A DNA stretch of 64,000 bases from assembly GCA_937906495.1 (NCBI GenBank), contig CALCVT010000102.1:37197-101196 (forward strand). The letters run 5' to 3'. This DNA comes from an uncultured Prevotella sp. GTDB taxonomy: Bacteria > Bacteroidota > Bacteroidia > Bacteroidales > Bacteroidaceae. Position numbers and translations under genes: made by a program. Within the stretch, counting starts at the first letter, position 1, and every line of letters begins with the position of its first letter. Shown piece by piece: positions 7,528-16,951 of the stretch. Below the pieces are notes generated by a model that did no database searches, was not told the origin of the DNA, and worked only from the letters and a program-made list of their open reading frames with translations.

Positions 7528-8973
7528 CTAAGGAGTGCTTTTCCAATTAACCAGATATACACGCTCGGTGGTACGGGTAAAGGCGGTGTAAAGCCAGCGC
7601 AGATAAGGAGCACCGGCCTCTTCATCGGGCACATAACCCTGGTCTACATATACCCTCGCCCATTGTCCGCCCTGAGCCTTGTGGCAGGTAACTGCATAGG
7701 CATATTTCAGTTGCAGGGCATTATAGTAGGGGTCTTGACGCAGGGCTTTCATGCGGTCTTTCTTGAGGGGCAGGTGCTGGTAATCCTCGAGCACACGTTC
7801 GTAAAGTTGTCTACTTTCATCGCGTGTGAGCGAGGGCGACTCCGACTGTAGGGTTGAAAGCAACACACGGCAGTCAAGTTCCACTTGTCCGTAGTCGGGA
7901 AAACGCAGCGTAGCATCGGCAAAACGAAAGCCATACTGCTCATGTACGTTGCGTATGCGCACCACTTCGGCGGCATCGCCATTTGCCACAAAGTTCATGG
8001 GCATTTCTTCGTCTTTGGGCAATGTTTTGGCTGCTTCGGCCGTCCAGTAATAATTATTCTTTACTGCCATTACGCGGTCACCGCGTGAGAGTTCCTCTTC
8101 GCGGTCAAAAATACGCGCACGAATGCCGTTATTGTAAATATTTGCCCGTTTGTTCGAACGCGTAACCACAATTACCTCGCCGGTTCCGAACTCCTGATAA
8201 TCGCCCACCAGGCTCTCAATCAATTCATTGCCGGGCATTGTCCGCACCTCGCCCCTACTGTCGGTATGCAAGGGCGGTATGCCCTCAAAGCCCTGTTCCA
8301 GAAGGCTACGCAACAGCGTTGCGCCTGTCAACACGTCGCTCTCGGCAGTTTGACGTACCACCTCGGTAAGGTCGGCACTGCCTACCAGCAACCCATAGCG
8401 CTCAAGTACCTGGTTGCTGAGCGCCGGACTTTCGGCTTCGCCCACCGGAGGCAACTGTGCAGTATCGCCCACAAGCAACAAACGGCACCCTTCGCCCGAA
8501 TATACATAGTTAATAAGGTCGTCCATCAGCTCTCCGGTTCCAAAAAGCGTATCTTCGCTCCACTGCCCGGTACCGTGGCTGATCATTGAAGCCTCATCAA
8601 CCACAAAGAGCGCATTGCGAAGTTTATTATATCCGAGCGAAAAACGCGTACCTTCGCCTTGAAACGTTTGCTGCCGGTATATCATGCGGTGAATCGTAAA
8701 GGCCGGCTGCCGGGCATGGTGAGCAAATACTTTGGCTGCACGCCCCGTAGGTGCCAGGAGTACCACCTCACGTTCTAAACTCCGCATCACGCGTACCAAA
8801 GCACCAACTAGCGAAGTTTTGCCCGTACCGGCATAACCGCGCAGAATACAGGCCACCTTGGGCAAGGGGGTTGTTACGAAATGGGCCAGCAACAATGCTG
8901 CACGATCCTGGGTTGCTGTAAGTTGATGGGCAAAGGCTTCGGTTATGAGTTGATATACTTGAGTATTAAGCAT
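7528..8973 (-). CDS. RecD-like superfamily 1 DNA helicase
   Basis: ATPase of 481 residues of the RecD/Pif1-like SF1B group. Walker A is GYAGTGKTS with Lys52. Motif II is VVDEASM, motif III GDTAQLPPVG, motif IV VVRQT, and the C-terminal UvrD-like part contains VTCHKAQGGQW and WLYTAFTRTTERVYLV (motif VI). It is much shorter than RecD2 (over 700) and lacks the N-terminal HhH region, matching the short stand-alone RecD-like helicases common in Bacteroidetes. The role is probably DNA repair or fork processing; no RecB or RecC gene lies nearby. It appears monocistronic, with a possible promoter about 250 bp upstream. Confidence 0.88.
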   Translation of the reverse strand: MLNTQVYQLITEAFAHQLTATQDRAALLLAHFVTTPLPKVACILRGYAGTGKTSLVGALVRVMRSLEREVVLLAPTGRAAKVFAHHARQPAFTIHRMIYRQQTFQGEGTRFSLGYNKLRNALFVVDEASMISHGTGQWSEDTLFGTGELMDDLINYVYSGEGCRLLLVGDTAQLPPVGEAESPALSNQVLERYGLLVGSADLTEVVRQTAESDVLTGATLLRSLLEQGFEGIPPLHTDSRGEVRTMPGNELIESLVGDYQEFGTGEVIVVTRSNKRANIYNNGIRARIFDREEELSRGDRVMAVKNNYYWTAEAAKTLPKDEEMPMNFVANGDAAEVVRIRNVHEQYGFRFADATLRFPDYGQVELDCRVLLSTLQSESPSLTRDESRQLYERVLEDYQHLPLKKDRMKALRQDPYYNALQLKYAYAVTCHKAQGGQWARVYVDQGYVPDEEAGAPYLRWLYTAFTRTTERVYLVNWKSTP

Positions 8974-9227
8974 GATTTACTGAATTTAAAACGTAGGAAT
9001 ACGCTACACCGGCTTGCCGTTGCACACACTACAATGATGCATGTTGGCTCTATAGCCGGATGTAGTCAGCTGCGTAAAGGGCAAATACCCATAAAAAGAA
9101 CAGCGTTGCAACAAGCACGAAAGGCAGCAAGAAGTTGGTTCCACCAGCGATTTCAAATAGTTTCAGCCGTTGTCGTTAGTTCGTGTATTGTGTATGATTC
9201 ATCATTCAACCTTTTGCTTTACGCATG

Positions 9228-9261
9228 CAAAGTTAAGCAAAAGCTGTGGGCGCGGTACAAA
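9228..9261 (-). promoter_or_regulatory. Candidate promoter for the RecD-like gene
   Basis: On the minus strand TTTG (9261-9258) lies 22 bases upstream of TAACTTTG (9235-9228). The spacing is slightly long for the 19-21 bp consensus. It would give a leader of about 250 nt before the start at 8973. Nothing else is recognisable in 8974-9437. Confidence 0.4.
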
Positions 9262-9437
9262 ACTTGATGCAAATACTTGCAGGTTTAAAGCAGGTTGTCC
9301 GAAATATGCGGCATAACCATCACCAAATGCTGATGCGGGCTGTTTGATGCGGACTTGCCAAGCAACCATGCCGGCACGCATTTACAAACTACTCTGCTAA
9401 GGAGCATGGCTACAAAGGTCAAAAAATGAAAGGCGGG

Positions 9438-9469
9438 TTTGGGCCTTCGGTGCGATTGATGTAACTTTG
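9438..9469 (+). promoter_or_regulatory. Bacteroidetes-type promoter of folA
   Basis: TTTG at 9438-9441 and TAACTTTG at 9462-9469 are separated by 20 bp, an exact match to TTTG-N19-21-TAnnTTTG. Transcription would begin near 9475, which rules out the earlier in-frame start at 9467 and supports the ATG at 9512. Confidence 0.75.
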
Positions 9470-9511
9470 CCAACATTACAAACTGCCGTAACTGCAACGA
9501 TACTTTACGCT

Positions 9512-10084
9512 ATGAATCTGACTATTATCTGCGCACTGACCGAAAACCGCGCCATCGGCCATCTGGGCCGGCTGCTCTACTACTTGCCTGCCGACTTGAA
9601 ACACTTTAAACAACTTACCACGGGACACACCGTGCTCATGGGGCGCAAAACCTTCGAATCGCTGCCCAAGGGGGCATTGCCCAACCGCCGCAACGTGGTG
9701 GTGAGCCGCCAGCCGGGCTACACCGCACCTGGAATTGAGGTTTTTGGCAGTTTTGAACAGGCTCTCGAAGCCTGCCGGCACGATGCCGAAGTATATATTA
9801 TAGGGGGCGAAAGCGTTTATGCTGCGGCCCTGCCACTGGCCAACCGCCTTTGCCTGACGCACATCCATGCCACACCCGAGGCTGCCGACACTTATTTCCC
9901 GACATTCGACTCTGAGCAATGGAAGGAAACCTGGCGCGAAGACCATGAGCCCGACGAACGTAACGCACAGGCCTTTAGCTTTGTAAACTACGAACGGCAC
10001 AATGCCTTGACCCAATATTCAGAAAACGAACCGGCACCTGCAACGGATTCCACCTGCACAACCTCAGCTCAGCTACCCGAATGA
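9512..10084 (+). CDS. folA: Dihydrofolate reductase
   Basis: Reduces dihydrofolate to tetrahydrofolate with NADPH. The 190 residues begin MNLTIICALTENRAIG. Family motifs are visible: LPADLKHFK in the substrate-site helix, VLMGRKTFESLP and RRNVVVSRQ in the NADPH site, and VYIIGGESVYAAAL. About 25 residues beyond the usual end are low-complexity (Ser/Thr/Ala/Pro-rich). The final bases ATGA overlap the start of the 5'-nucleotidase gene, so the two are translationally coupled. thyA, its metabolic partner, is about 6 kb downstream on the same strand. Confidence 0.94.
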   Translation: MNLTIICALTENRAIGHLGRLLYYLPADLKHFKQLTTGHTVLMGRKTFESLPKGALPNRRNVVVSRQPGYTAPGIEVFGSFEQALEACRHDAEVYIIGGESVYAAALPLANRLCLTHIHATPEAADTYFPTFDSEQWKETWREDHEPDERNAQAFSFVNYERHNALTQYSENEPAPATDSTCTTSAQLPE

Positions 10085-11811
10085 AACGACTACTGCTACC
10101 CTTGGTTTGCGCTGCAACTCTAACCTTGAATGCACAGGCGCAACAACGCGAAGTAAACCTGACGCTGCTCGAAACGAGCGATGTGCACGGCAACTATTTG
10201 CCCTACGACTTTATAAACGGCACACCGGGCAAAGGTAGTCTGGCCCGGATTAGCACCTTCGTAAATAACTTGCGCAAACAGCAGGGCCACGATGCCGTGG
10301 TGCTGCTCGACAACGGCGACATTCTGCAAGGGCAACCCACCGCCTACTACTACAACTTTATCGACACAACCTCGGTACATCTTTGCGCAGCCATACTCAA
10401 CTATATGGGCTACGACGCAGCTACCATTGGCAATCACGACATCGAAACCGGACATGCCGTGTACGACCGATGGGTAAGCCAACTCAACTTTGACATGCTG
10501 GGAGCCAATGCCCTGAAAACCGGATTACAGGCCACATACTGGAAACCCTACACACTAATCGAACGACAAGGTATTCGCATTGCCGTAATGGGAATGGTTA
10601 CACCTGGCATTCCGCTCTGGCTGCCCGAAAACCTGTGGAGCGGTATGCACTTTGACGACATGGTGAGCACTGCAAAGCACTACATGCCCGAGATGAAGGC
10701 GAAAGCTGACTTGGTTGTCGGACTCTTCCACTCAGGAGTTGGAAAGAACAAAGGCACGGCACCTGGAGCCGAAAATGCCTCACTCGAAGTGGCACGCACC
10801 GTACCAGGATTCGACATCGTATTTTGCGGACACGACCACCGTACAGCCAACCGCTACCTGCTCAACACAGCTGGCGACTCGGTACTGGTGCTCAATCCGG
10901 CTGCCGATGCCTGGACCGTGGCACAAGCCAATGTGAAACTGACTATCGACAACGGAAAAGTCAAAGCCAAAACCATCAAAGGGCAACTATGCGACGTAAC
11001 ACAACTGGAACCCGACCCCAAACTCATGAAACACTTTGACAAGGCCTACCAAACGGTCAAGGCGTTTACCAATGAGCAAATAGGAACCAGTTCGGCTACG
11101 ATGGAAACTTTGCCTGCCTTTTTCGGCCCTTCGGCATTCATCGACTTTATTCATCAAATGCAGCTCGACATTTCGGGAGCCGAAGTGTCGTTTGCAGCCC
11201 CCCTTTCGTTTGACGCCCGTATTGAAGCCGGACCCATCTACGTGCGCGACATGTTTAACCTATACCGCTACGAAAACCTGCTGTACGTAATGAAGTTAAG
11301 CGGACAAGAAATAAAAGACTATCTGGAATATGCTTACGACGGATGGGTCAGACAAATGAAAACTCCCTCCGACCCCATGCTTCGCATGAAACCGGATGCA
11401 GCTAAACTGGCCAATGCGTGGCAACGGCTGGAATACCCGAGTTTTAACTTCGACTCGGCAGCCGGCATACGCTATACCGTAAACTTGACCCAGCCCAAAG
11501 GGCAGCGCATACACATTGAATGTATGGCAGACGGAAGCCCCTTCGATTTGAACAAAACATACCGCTGTGCTCTCAATTCGTACCGCGGTAACGGAGGTGG
11601 CAATATGCTGACTACAGGTGCCGGTATAGCCAAAGACAAACTGGCCGAACGCTTGGTGTGGAGCACCGAAAAAGATTTGCGCTTTTACCTGCTCAACCGC
11701 ATTCGAGAAACCAAGCAAGTTAATCCTGCCCCACTCAACCAATGGCGCTTTATTCCCGAAGACTGGGCTGAAAAGGCCCGTCTACGCGAAGCTCCCCTGC
11801 TACGGCCCTAA
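10081..11811 (+). CDS. Secreted 5'-nucleotidase / 2',3'-cyclic phosphodiesterase family enzyme
   Basis: Exported metallophosphoesterase of 576 residues. A signal peptide (MKRLLLPLVCAATLTLNAQAQ) precedes a calcineurin-like domain with DVHGNYLPY, LLDNGDILQG, TIGNHDIETG, GLFHSG and FCGHDHR, the residues that hold the two-metal centre. A C-terminal 5'-nucleotidase domain follows, with RYENLLYVMKLSG and NSYRGNGGGN in the substrate pocket. It should remove phosphate from extracellular nucleotides in the periplasm. Its start overlaps the folA stop (ATGA), an unusual pairing that may simply provide nucleosides and phosphate alongside folate metabolism. Length is normal for the family. Confidence 0.92.
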   Translation: MKRLLLPLVCAATLTLNAQAQQREVNLTLLETSDVHGNYLPYDFINGTPGKGSLARISTFVNNLRKQQGHDAVVLLDNGDILQGQPTAYYYNFIDTTSVHLCAAILNYMGYDAATIGNHDIETGHAVYDRWVSQLNFDMLGANALKTGLQATYWKPYTLIERQGIRIAVMGMVTPGIPLWLPENLWSGMHFDDMVSTAKHYMPEMKAKADLVVGLFHSGVGKNKGTAPGAENASLEVARTVPGFDIVFCGHDHRTANRYLLNTAGDSVLVLNPAADAWTVAQANVKLTIDNGKVKAKTIKGQLCDVTQLEPDPKLMKHFDKAYQTVKAFTNEQIGTSSATMETLPAFFGPSAFIDFIHQMQLDISGAEVSFAAPLSFDARIEAGPIYVRDMFNLYRYENLLYVMKLSGQEIKDYLEYAYDGWVRQMKTPSDPMLRMKPDAAKLANAWQRLEYPSFNFDSAAGIRYTVNLTQPKGQRIHIECMADGSPFDLNKTYRCALNSYRGNGGGNMLTTGAGIAKDKLAERLVWSTEKDLRFYLLNRIRETKQVNPAPLNQWRFIPEDWAEKARLREAPLLRP

Positions 11812-11907
11812 GTGCCGGGGCTAACTGGCAGACTCGCATTGCTTATGACAGACAAGGCCTCGCAACCTGCATTCACGGCCCTCACTCTTTGATTGCTACA
11901 CACACTG

Positions 11908-11950
11908 ATGGCAGACTTAGTTGAACCGACTAAGTCTGCCATTGCTCTTT
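11908..11950 (+). terminator. Terminator after folA-nucleotidase
   Basis: 14-bp perfect stem, ATGGCAGACTTAGT (11908-11921) with its complement (11929-11942), seven-base loop and a TGCTCTTT tail. The tail GCCATTGCTCTTT is the same as in the terminator at 54752-54833. Confidence 0.75.
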
Positions 11951-12552
11951 ATACCTTAGCTGCAACTCCTGGCTGCACCCAAGCAGCCAATATACCTGCC
12001 CCGGCAAGCCCCCCACAACAGCTACAACATACTACTGCTGCCCCTCAAGCTACAAACCAAACACAGCCATGCAACTACCGCTGGCAGCAATATCCTGTCT
12101 ATACACCAAAAGGCCATGTAAAAACACCTACAAGCCATGTAAAAGAAACAACACCCCCTTTTCAACAAAGCAGCAAGCAAACAACTTTAACTTGCTGCGT
12201 TAGTAGTAAATATCACACATCGGCTGTGCTTTTAGTCGGCATATCTGTTAAATTCGCAATATTCACTGCTTTGTAATGCTGCCGTTATCAAAAAATCTGT
12301 AACTTTGTGTCGTAATTTTTAACACGGCAAGAAATCATAGACAAACAGACGTGTAAACAACCTATCCGCCTTTTCCACATTAATTTTTGTACAAAAAGCC
12401 CAATTTGGATAACGGATATGCAAAAAAGGGTGAGTGTTAAACACGAACGCTCCATCAAGAACCAACCCCTTAAGGTCGTATTCTTGCCACAAAGGCGCCT
12501 GCCGGTTCATCCCTTTTGCCCCTAAGAAACTACTACTACTCAATTTAATAGT
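11951..12552. other. Non-coding leader region of the Oar-like receptor
   Basis: About 600 bp without a gene. A direct repeat GCCATGTAAAA at 12113-12123 and 12134-12144 is again 21 bp apart. A -7 element TAACTTTG lies at 12300-12307 without a well-spaced -33, giving a leader of about 240 nt before the receptor. A single relaxed DnaA-box-like TTTTCCACA occurs near 12371, too little to call an origin. Confidence 0.5.
12300..12307 (+). promoter_or_regulatory. -7 element of the Oar-like receptor gene
   Basis: TAACTTTG fits TAnnTTTG. The nearest TTTG (12270-12273) is 26 bp away, too far for the consensus, so the -33 is weak or activator-driven. Confidence 0.45.
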
Positions 12553-15500
12553 ATGTCACACTTAACAAAAATCATGTTGGCAGCGCTCACAGCTCCGGCT
12601 TTTGCCATCTGTGCAAGCGCTCAGGTAACTACTTCGGCCATCAGCGGTCAGGTAGTTGACGAAAACAACCAGCCTGTGATTGGAGCTTCAGTCATAGCAG
12701 TACACAACCCTTCAGGAACCCGTTACCGTGCTGTTACCAACAAGGACGGACGCTACACCATTCAGGGTATGCGTACCGGCGGCCCGTATACAGTCAAGGT
12801 AGCGGGCATTGGCTACGGCGAACGTACTTACGAGAAGCTCTACCTTGAACTGGGTGTAGCTCTGCCTATCAACGTAGAACTCCGCCCTAACGAGAAAACG
12901 CTGGGCGAGGCAACCGTAACTACCGAACGCAAACAGCGCGGCGGTGCCTCCGAAAACTTCTCGACTGCACAAATTCAAAACGTACCCACCGTTGACCGTA
13001 ATGTGTACGATTTGGTAAAAAATAGCCCCATGGCTATGACCAACAAGGATGGTGGTATTACCTTTGCCGGCTCAAACAACCGCTACAACAGTTTCCAGGT
13101 AGACGGCGTGGTCATGAACGACGTGTTCGGTCTGGCCGGCTCAGGTACCAACGGCGGACAAACCAGCGCCAACCCCATTTCGATGGATGCTATTCAGGAG
13201 ATGCAGGTAGTTGTGGCCCCCTTCGATGTACGCCAAAGCGGTTTTACCGGTGGTGCCATCAACGTGGTAACCAAGCAGGGTACAAACGAGACCCACGCTT
13301 CGGCCTACACCTTCTTTAACAACCAGAGCATGTATGGCAAGTACAGCGCCGTGCGCGACTATGCCAAGATTCCCATGACGCAACAGTACGAACGTACCTA
13401 CGGCGGTACTTTGGGCGGAGCTATTGTTAAGGACAAACTCTTTTACTTTGTAAGCGCTGAAGCCAAAAAGCAGAGCTACCCCGTCAGCGTTTACCCCGGA
13501 TATACTCCCCAGTACATCACAGCCGGTACAGCCGGACAGATTGCCGACCAGTTTGAGAAGTTGACCGGCATCTCTGAGAAGTACGGACAGCGCAACGTCG
13601 ACAACAAATCGTTCGGCCTGTTGGCTCGCCTTGACTGGAACATCAACGACCAGCACAAACTGGCCCTCCGCTACCAGCACAACAACTCGTACGACGATAA
13701 GTATGGTGCCGGATCGACAAGCTATACCTTTAACAACTCAAGCTATCGCCAGAACAACAAGACCAACTCTATCGTGGCCGAGTTGAACTCGCACTTGAGC
13801 GACGAACTCTACAACGAACTCCGTGCATCGGCTACCTTTGTACGCGACTTCCGCGAAGTGGCTTACCAAGGTCCTACTGTACAGATTTACAACTTGCCCG
13901 GTGCTGACGGCAGTTCATCAATTACCGGTAACATCGGTACCGACTACTCATCGGGTGCCAACGAACTCAATCAGGACATCTACTCTGTTGAGGATAACCT
14001 GTCGTGGTACAAGGGCGACCACTCCTTTACCTTTGGTACACACAATGAGTTCTACAAAATAAACAACCTCTTTATTCAAGCTTCGAACGGTTCGTGGTAC
14101 TACGATTCGCTCAACGACTTCCTGAACGACACGCCGAGCAAATTTACCTACAAGTATACCGACCCTGAACTCACCGGCGGTAATACGAAGTACGCCCCCT
14201 TCCTCAAGGCCGGCCAGTTTGGCTTCTATGCACAGGACAAGTGGACTCTGAACCAAAACTTCAACGCCACTCTCGGCTTGCGCATTGACATTCCCGTTGT
14301 GTTCAACGATCCCACTACCAACCCCGAGTTCAACAAATATGCCGACAGCAAGAACTTTGGCGTACACGTTGGCGAAATGCCGGGTGCCAAGGTATTGGTA
14401 TCACCGCGCCTGGGCTTCAATTGGTATGTAAACGACAGTCACGAAACCCTTATCCGTGGCGGTGTCGGCATCTTTACCGGCCGCGTACCCTTTGTATGGC
14501 TCTCAAACGCCTTTAACAACACCGGTATGGAGCTCAAGGGAACTACTATCTCGAAAAAGAATGTTCCCACCCTTGGCAAATATGCCAAAGACCCCATGCA
14601 GGCACTTACCGATGCTGCCGGCGGCGGTTCGGCTGCCAAGCCCGATATCGTAACTATCGATAAAGACTTTAAATATCCGCAAGTGCTCCGCGCTAACTTG
14701 GCTCTTGAGCAACAGTTGATTGGTGGTGTAAAGTTCACCCTCGAGGGTGTGTACTCCAAAACCATGAACAACGTATTCTTCGAGAACCTGGCCATCTCTA
14801 AAACCGGCAAAATGGCATACGCCGTTCCGGGTGTAGAAGCTTCGGCAGCACCGATATATTCGAACGAAAAGAGCAACTACTACTCTATCATCAACCTCAA
14901 AAATACCAATAAGGGCTACACCTATGCCATTACAGCACAGTTGGAAAAGCGCTTTAACTTTGGTCTTGACCTCTCGGCAAGCTATACCTTTAGCCGCGCC
15001 AAGTCGGTAAACGATGGTAAGTCGTCGGTTGCTAACTCGAACTGGAAAAAGAATCCTGCCATCGACACGAATGCCGAAGGCGAACTCGGTTTTTCGAAAT
15101 ACGACATCCCGCACCGCGTATTGGTACAGGCAAGCTATACCTCGCCTAAATACTTGAACGGATGGATGAGTACTACTATCGCCGTGGTTTACAACGGTTT
15201 CTCAGGCTCACGCTACAGCCTCGTAATGGGCGATGCAACACGCACCGACTTTAACGGCGACGGAGCTTCGGGCAACTCACTCCTTTACATCCCCACGCAA
15301 GACGAATTGCAAAAGATGCAGTTTGCCGACACTAAGAACATGACTGCCGAGGAGCACCGCGCTGCTTTCGGACAATGGATTGCTAACGACAGCTATGCCA
15401 AGAATCACCGCGGACAATTTGCTGAACGTAACTCGAACCTCTCGAAGTGGGAACACGAGATTGACCTTCACATCTCGCAGAACATCCACAACATCAAGGG

Positions 15501-15738
15501 ACTCGGCAAATTGGAATTTACCTGCGACATTATCAACTTTGCAAACATGCTGAACAAAAAGTGGGGTGCTACTTACGGCGTTGACTGGAACTACTCTCCG
15601 CTGCAAATAGCATCGTTGAATACCGATGCTGCAGGCAACCAGGTAGCCACTTATACCTTTAACCCGAACAATGCACCTAAGAAGAGCGACATATCGTCGC
15701 GCTGGCACTGCCAAATCGGTTTCCGCCTGACCTTCTAA
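12553..15738 (+). CDS. Oar-like TonB-dependent outer-membrane receptor
   Basis: Outer-membrane protein of 1061 residues. A signal peptide (MSHLTKIMLAALTAPAFAICASAQ) precedes a CarboxypepD_reg domain (about 27-115, ISGQVVDENNQPVIGASV) and a plug-like region with VPTVDRNVYDLVKNSP, FQVDGVVMND and GFTGGAINVVTKQG, as in the OmpA-related Oar family. A long beta-barrel ends in the aromatic terminus GFRLTF used for BAM recognition. No SusD-like lipoprotein gene follows, which argues against a SusCD glycan-uptake pair. Oar-like proteins have been linked to export or uptake of large substrates, but the substrate here is unknown. It appears to be a single-gene unit with its own leader and terminator. 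Confidence 0.9.
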   Translation: MSHLTKIMLAALTAPAFAICASAQVTTSAISGQVVDENNQPVIGASVIAVHNPSGTRYRAVTNKDGRYTIQGMRTGGPYTVKVAGIGYGERTYEKLYLELGVALPINVELRPNEKTLGEATVTTERKQRGGASENFSTAQIQNVPTVDRNVYDLVKNSPMAMTNKDGGITFAGSNNRYNSFQVDGVVMNDVFGLAGSGTNGGQTSANPISMDAIQEMQVVVAPFDVRQSGFTGGAINVVTKQGTNETHASAYTFFNNQSMYGKYSAVRDYAKIPMTQQYERTYGGTLGGAIVKDKLFYFVSAEAKKQSYPVSVYPGYTPQYITAGTAGQIADQFEKLTGISEKYGQRNVDNKSFGLLARLDWNINDQHKLALRYQHNNSYDDKYGAGSTSYTFNNSSYRQNNKTNSIVAELNSHLSDELYNELRASATFVRDFREVAYQGPTVQIYNLPGADGSSSITGNIGTDYSSGANELNQDIYSVEDNLSWYKGDHSFTFGTHNEFYKINNLFIQASNGSWYYDSLNDFLNDTPSKFTYKYTDPELTGGNTKYAPFLKAGQFGFYAQDKWTLNQNFNATLGLRIDIPVVFNDPTTNPEFNKYADSKNFGVHVGEMPGAKVLVSPRLGFNWYVNDSHETLIRGGVGIFTGRVPFVWLSNAFNNTGMELKGTTISKKNVPTLGKYAKDPMQALTDAAGGGSAAKPDIVTIDKDFKYPQVLRANLALEQQLIGGVKFTLEGVYSKTMNNVFFENLAISKTGKMAYAVPGVEASAAPIYSNEKSNYYSIINLKNTNKGYTYAITAQLEKRFNFGLDLSASYTFSRAKSVNDGKSSVANSNWKKNPAIDTNAEGELGFSKYDIPHRVLVQASYTSPKYLNGWMSTTIAVVYNGFSGSRYSLVMGDATRTDFNGDGASGNSLLYIPTQDELQKMQFADTKNMTAEEHRAAFGQWIANDSYAKNHRGQFAERNSNLSKWEHEIDLHISQNIHNIKGLGKLEFTCDIINFANMLNKKWGATYGVDWNYSPLQIASLNTDAAGNQVATYTFNPNNAPKKSDISSRWHCQIGFRLTF

Positions 15739-15764
15739 GCGCATCTTGATTTTCTAACTTCACC

Positions 15765-15810
15765 AACGGCCGGTAGCCCCCTTCCTATTAAGAGGCTGCC
15801 GGCCGTTTGT
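15765..15810 (+). terminator. Terminator after the Oar-like receptor
   Basis: AACGGCCGGTAGCC (15765-15778) pairs with GGCTGCCGGCCGTT (15794-15807), with one mismatch, followed by TTTG. The interval to thyA (15811-16098) holds only a -7 element. Confidence 0.65.
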
Positions 15811-16066
15811 ATCTTGTATAAAACGAATTCATAAATACGATAAACGACGTCACCGCTCAGCAAACAGCTTTACCGAACGGGAAAACGTGTGTTATCTTTT
15901 TTGAAAAGAATCTTTCAAATTCAGCCAATAAATACCAACTTACACATCGCTCAAAAATCTTTTCGCACAGGCGCTTAAAGCATTCTGACAAGTGATGTAA
16001 ATGCCTTCGTAAAAGGAAGCGAAGGTTTAGCATATAGTCAATAAGTGCTGAATGCCGCAAAAGTTG

Positions 16067-16074
16067 TACCTTTG
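16067..16074 (+). promoter_or_regulatory. -7 element of thyA
   Basis: TACCTTTG fits the -7 consensus, with no clear -33 TTTG at the right distance. It lies 25 nt before the ATG at 16099 and supports that start over an in-frame codon at 16045. Confidence 0.45.
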
Positions 16075-16098
16075 CACCATCCACAACCTCAACTCCCA

Positions 16099-16893
16099 AT
16101 GAAACAATATCAAGCCCTGCTTAACGAAATACTTACAAATGGTGCACAAAAAAGCGACCGCACCGGCACTGGTACACTCAGCATCTTCGGTCATCAGATG
16201 CGATTCGATCTTGAAGAAGGATTCCCATTACTAACAACAAAGAAACTGCATCTAAAGTCCATCATCTACGAACTGCTATGGTTTTTAAAGGGAGACACAA
16301 ACGTGCGTTACCTGCAAGAACACAACGTGCGTATCTGGAATGAATGGGCCGACGAAAATGGCGACCTGGGACATATCTACGGCTACCAATGGCGCTCGTG
16401 GCCCGATTATAACGGCGGACACATTGACCAAATACGCGAGGTAATACGTCAAATCAAGGAAACGCCCGACTCCCGCCGCATGATTGTTTCGGCATGGAAC
16501 GTGGCCGACCTCAAACAAATGAATCTGCCGCCGTGCCACCTCCTCTTCCAATTCTATGTGGCCGATGGCCGCCTCTCACTTCAGCTTTACCAGCGCTCAG
16601 CCGACACCTTCCTGGGCGTACCCTTCAATATTGCTAGCTATGCCCTGCTACTCATGATGACAGCCCAGGCCACCGGACTCAAGCCGGGCGAATTCATTCA
16701 CACAACAGGCGACACGCATCTCTACCTTGATCATCTGGAACAAGCCCGCATCCAACTGGCACGCGAACCTCGTCCACTGCCACGCATCAAACTCAATCCC
16801 GATGTAAAAGACCTGTTCAGTTTTGACTACAACGACTTTGAACTCGAAGGCTACGACCCCTGGCCACACATAGCTGCCAAGGTTTCGGTTTAA
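16099..16893 (+). CDS. thyA: Thymidylate synthase
   Basis: Methylates dUMP to dTMP using methylenetetrahydrofolate, producing dihydrofolate that FolA recycles. The 264 residues equal the length of E. coli ThyA. The catalytic Cys is Cys146 in [32 protein letters not shown], the Arg pair in [11 protein letters not shown], and [19 protein letters not shown] are conserved. The start at 16099 lies just after the -7 element. It is followed after 58 bp by the RsmF-like gene on the same strand. Confidence 0.96.
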   Translation: MKQYQALLNEILTNGAQKSDRTGTGTLSIFGHQMRFDLEEGFPLLTTKKLHLKSIIYELLWFLKGDTNVRYLQEHNVRIWNEWADENGDLGHIYGYQWRSWPDYNGGHIDQIREVIRQIKETPDSRRMIVSAWNVADLKQMNLPPCHLLFQFYVADGRLSLQLYQRSADTFLGVPFNIASYALLLMMTAQATGLKPGEFIHTTGDTHLYLDHLEQARIQLAREPRPLPRIKLNPDVKDLFSFDYNDFELEGYDPWPHIAAKVSV

Positions 16894-16951
16894 CACCCTG
16901 ACCTGCAAACTGCAATCCCCAATACCCATATTCTAACTTCCTCCTGCCCAC

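Noticed and set aside
8881..9267. 128-codon plus-strand frame between the RecD-like gene and folA
   Set aside because: Overlaps the start of the helicase gene on the other strand, no family motifs; the region is better read as promoter and leader.
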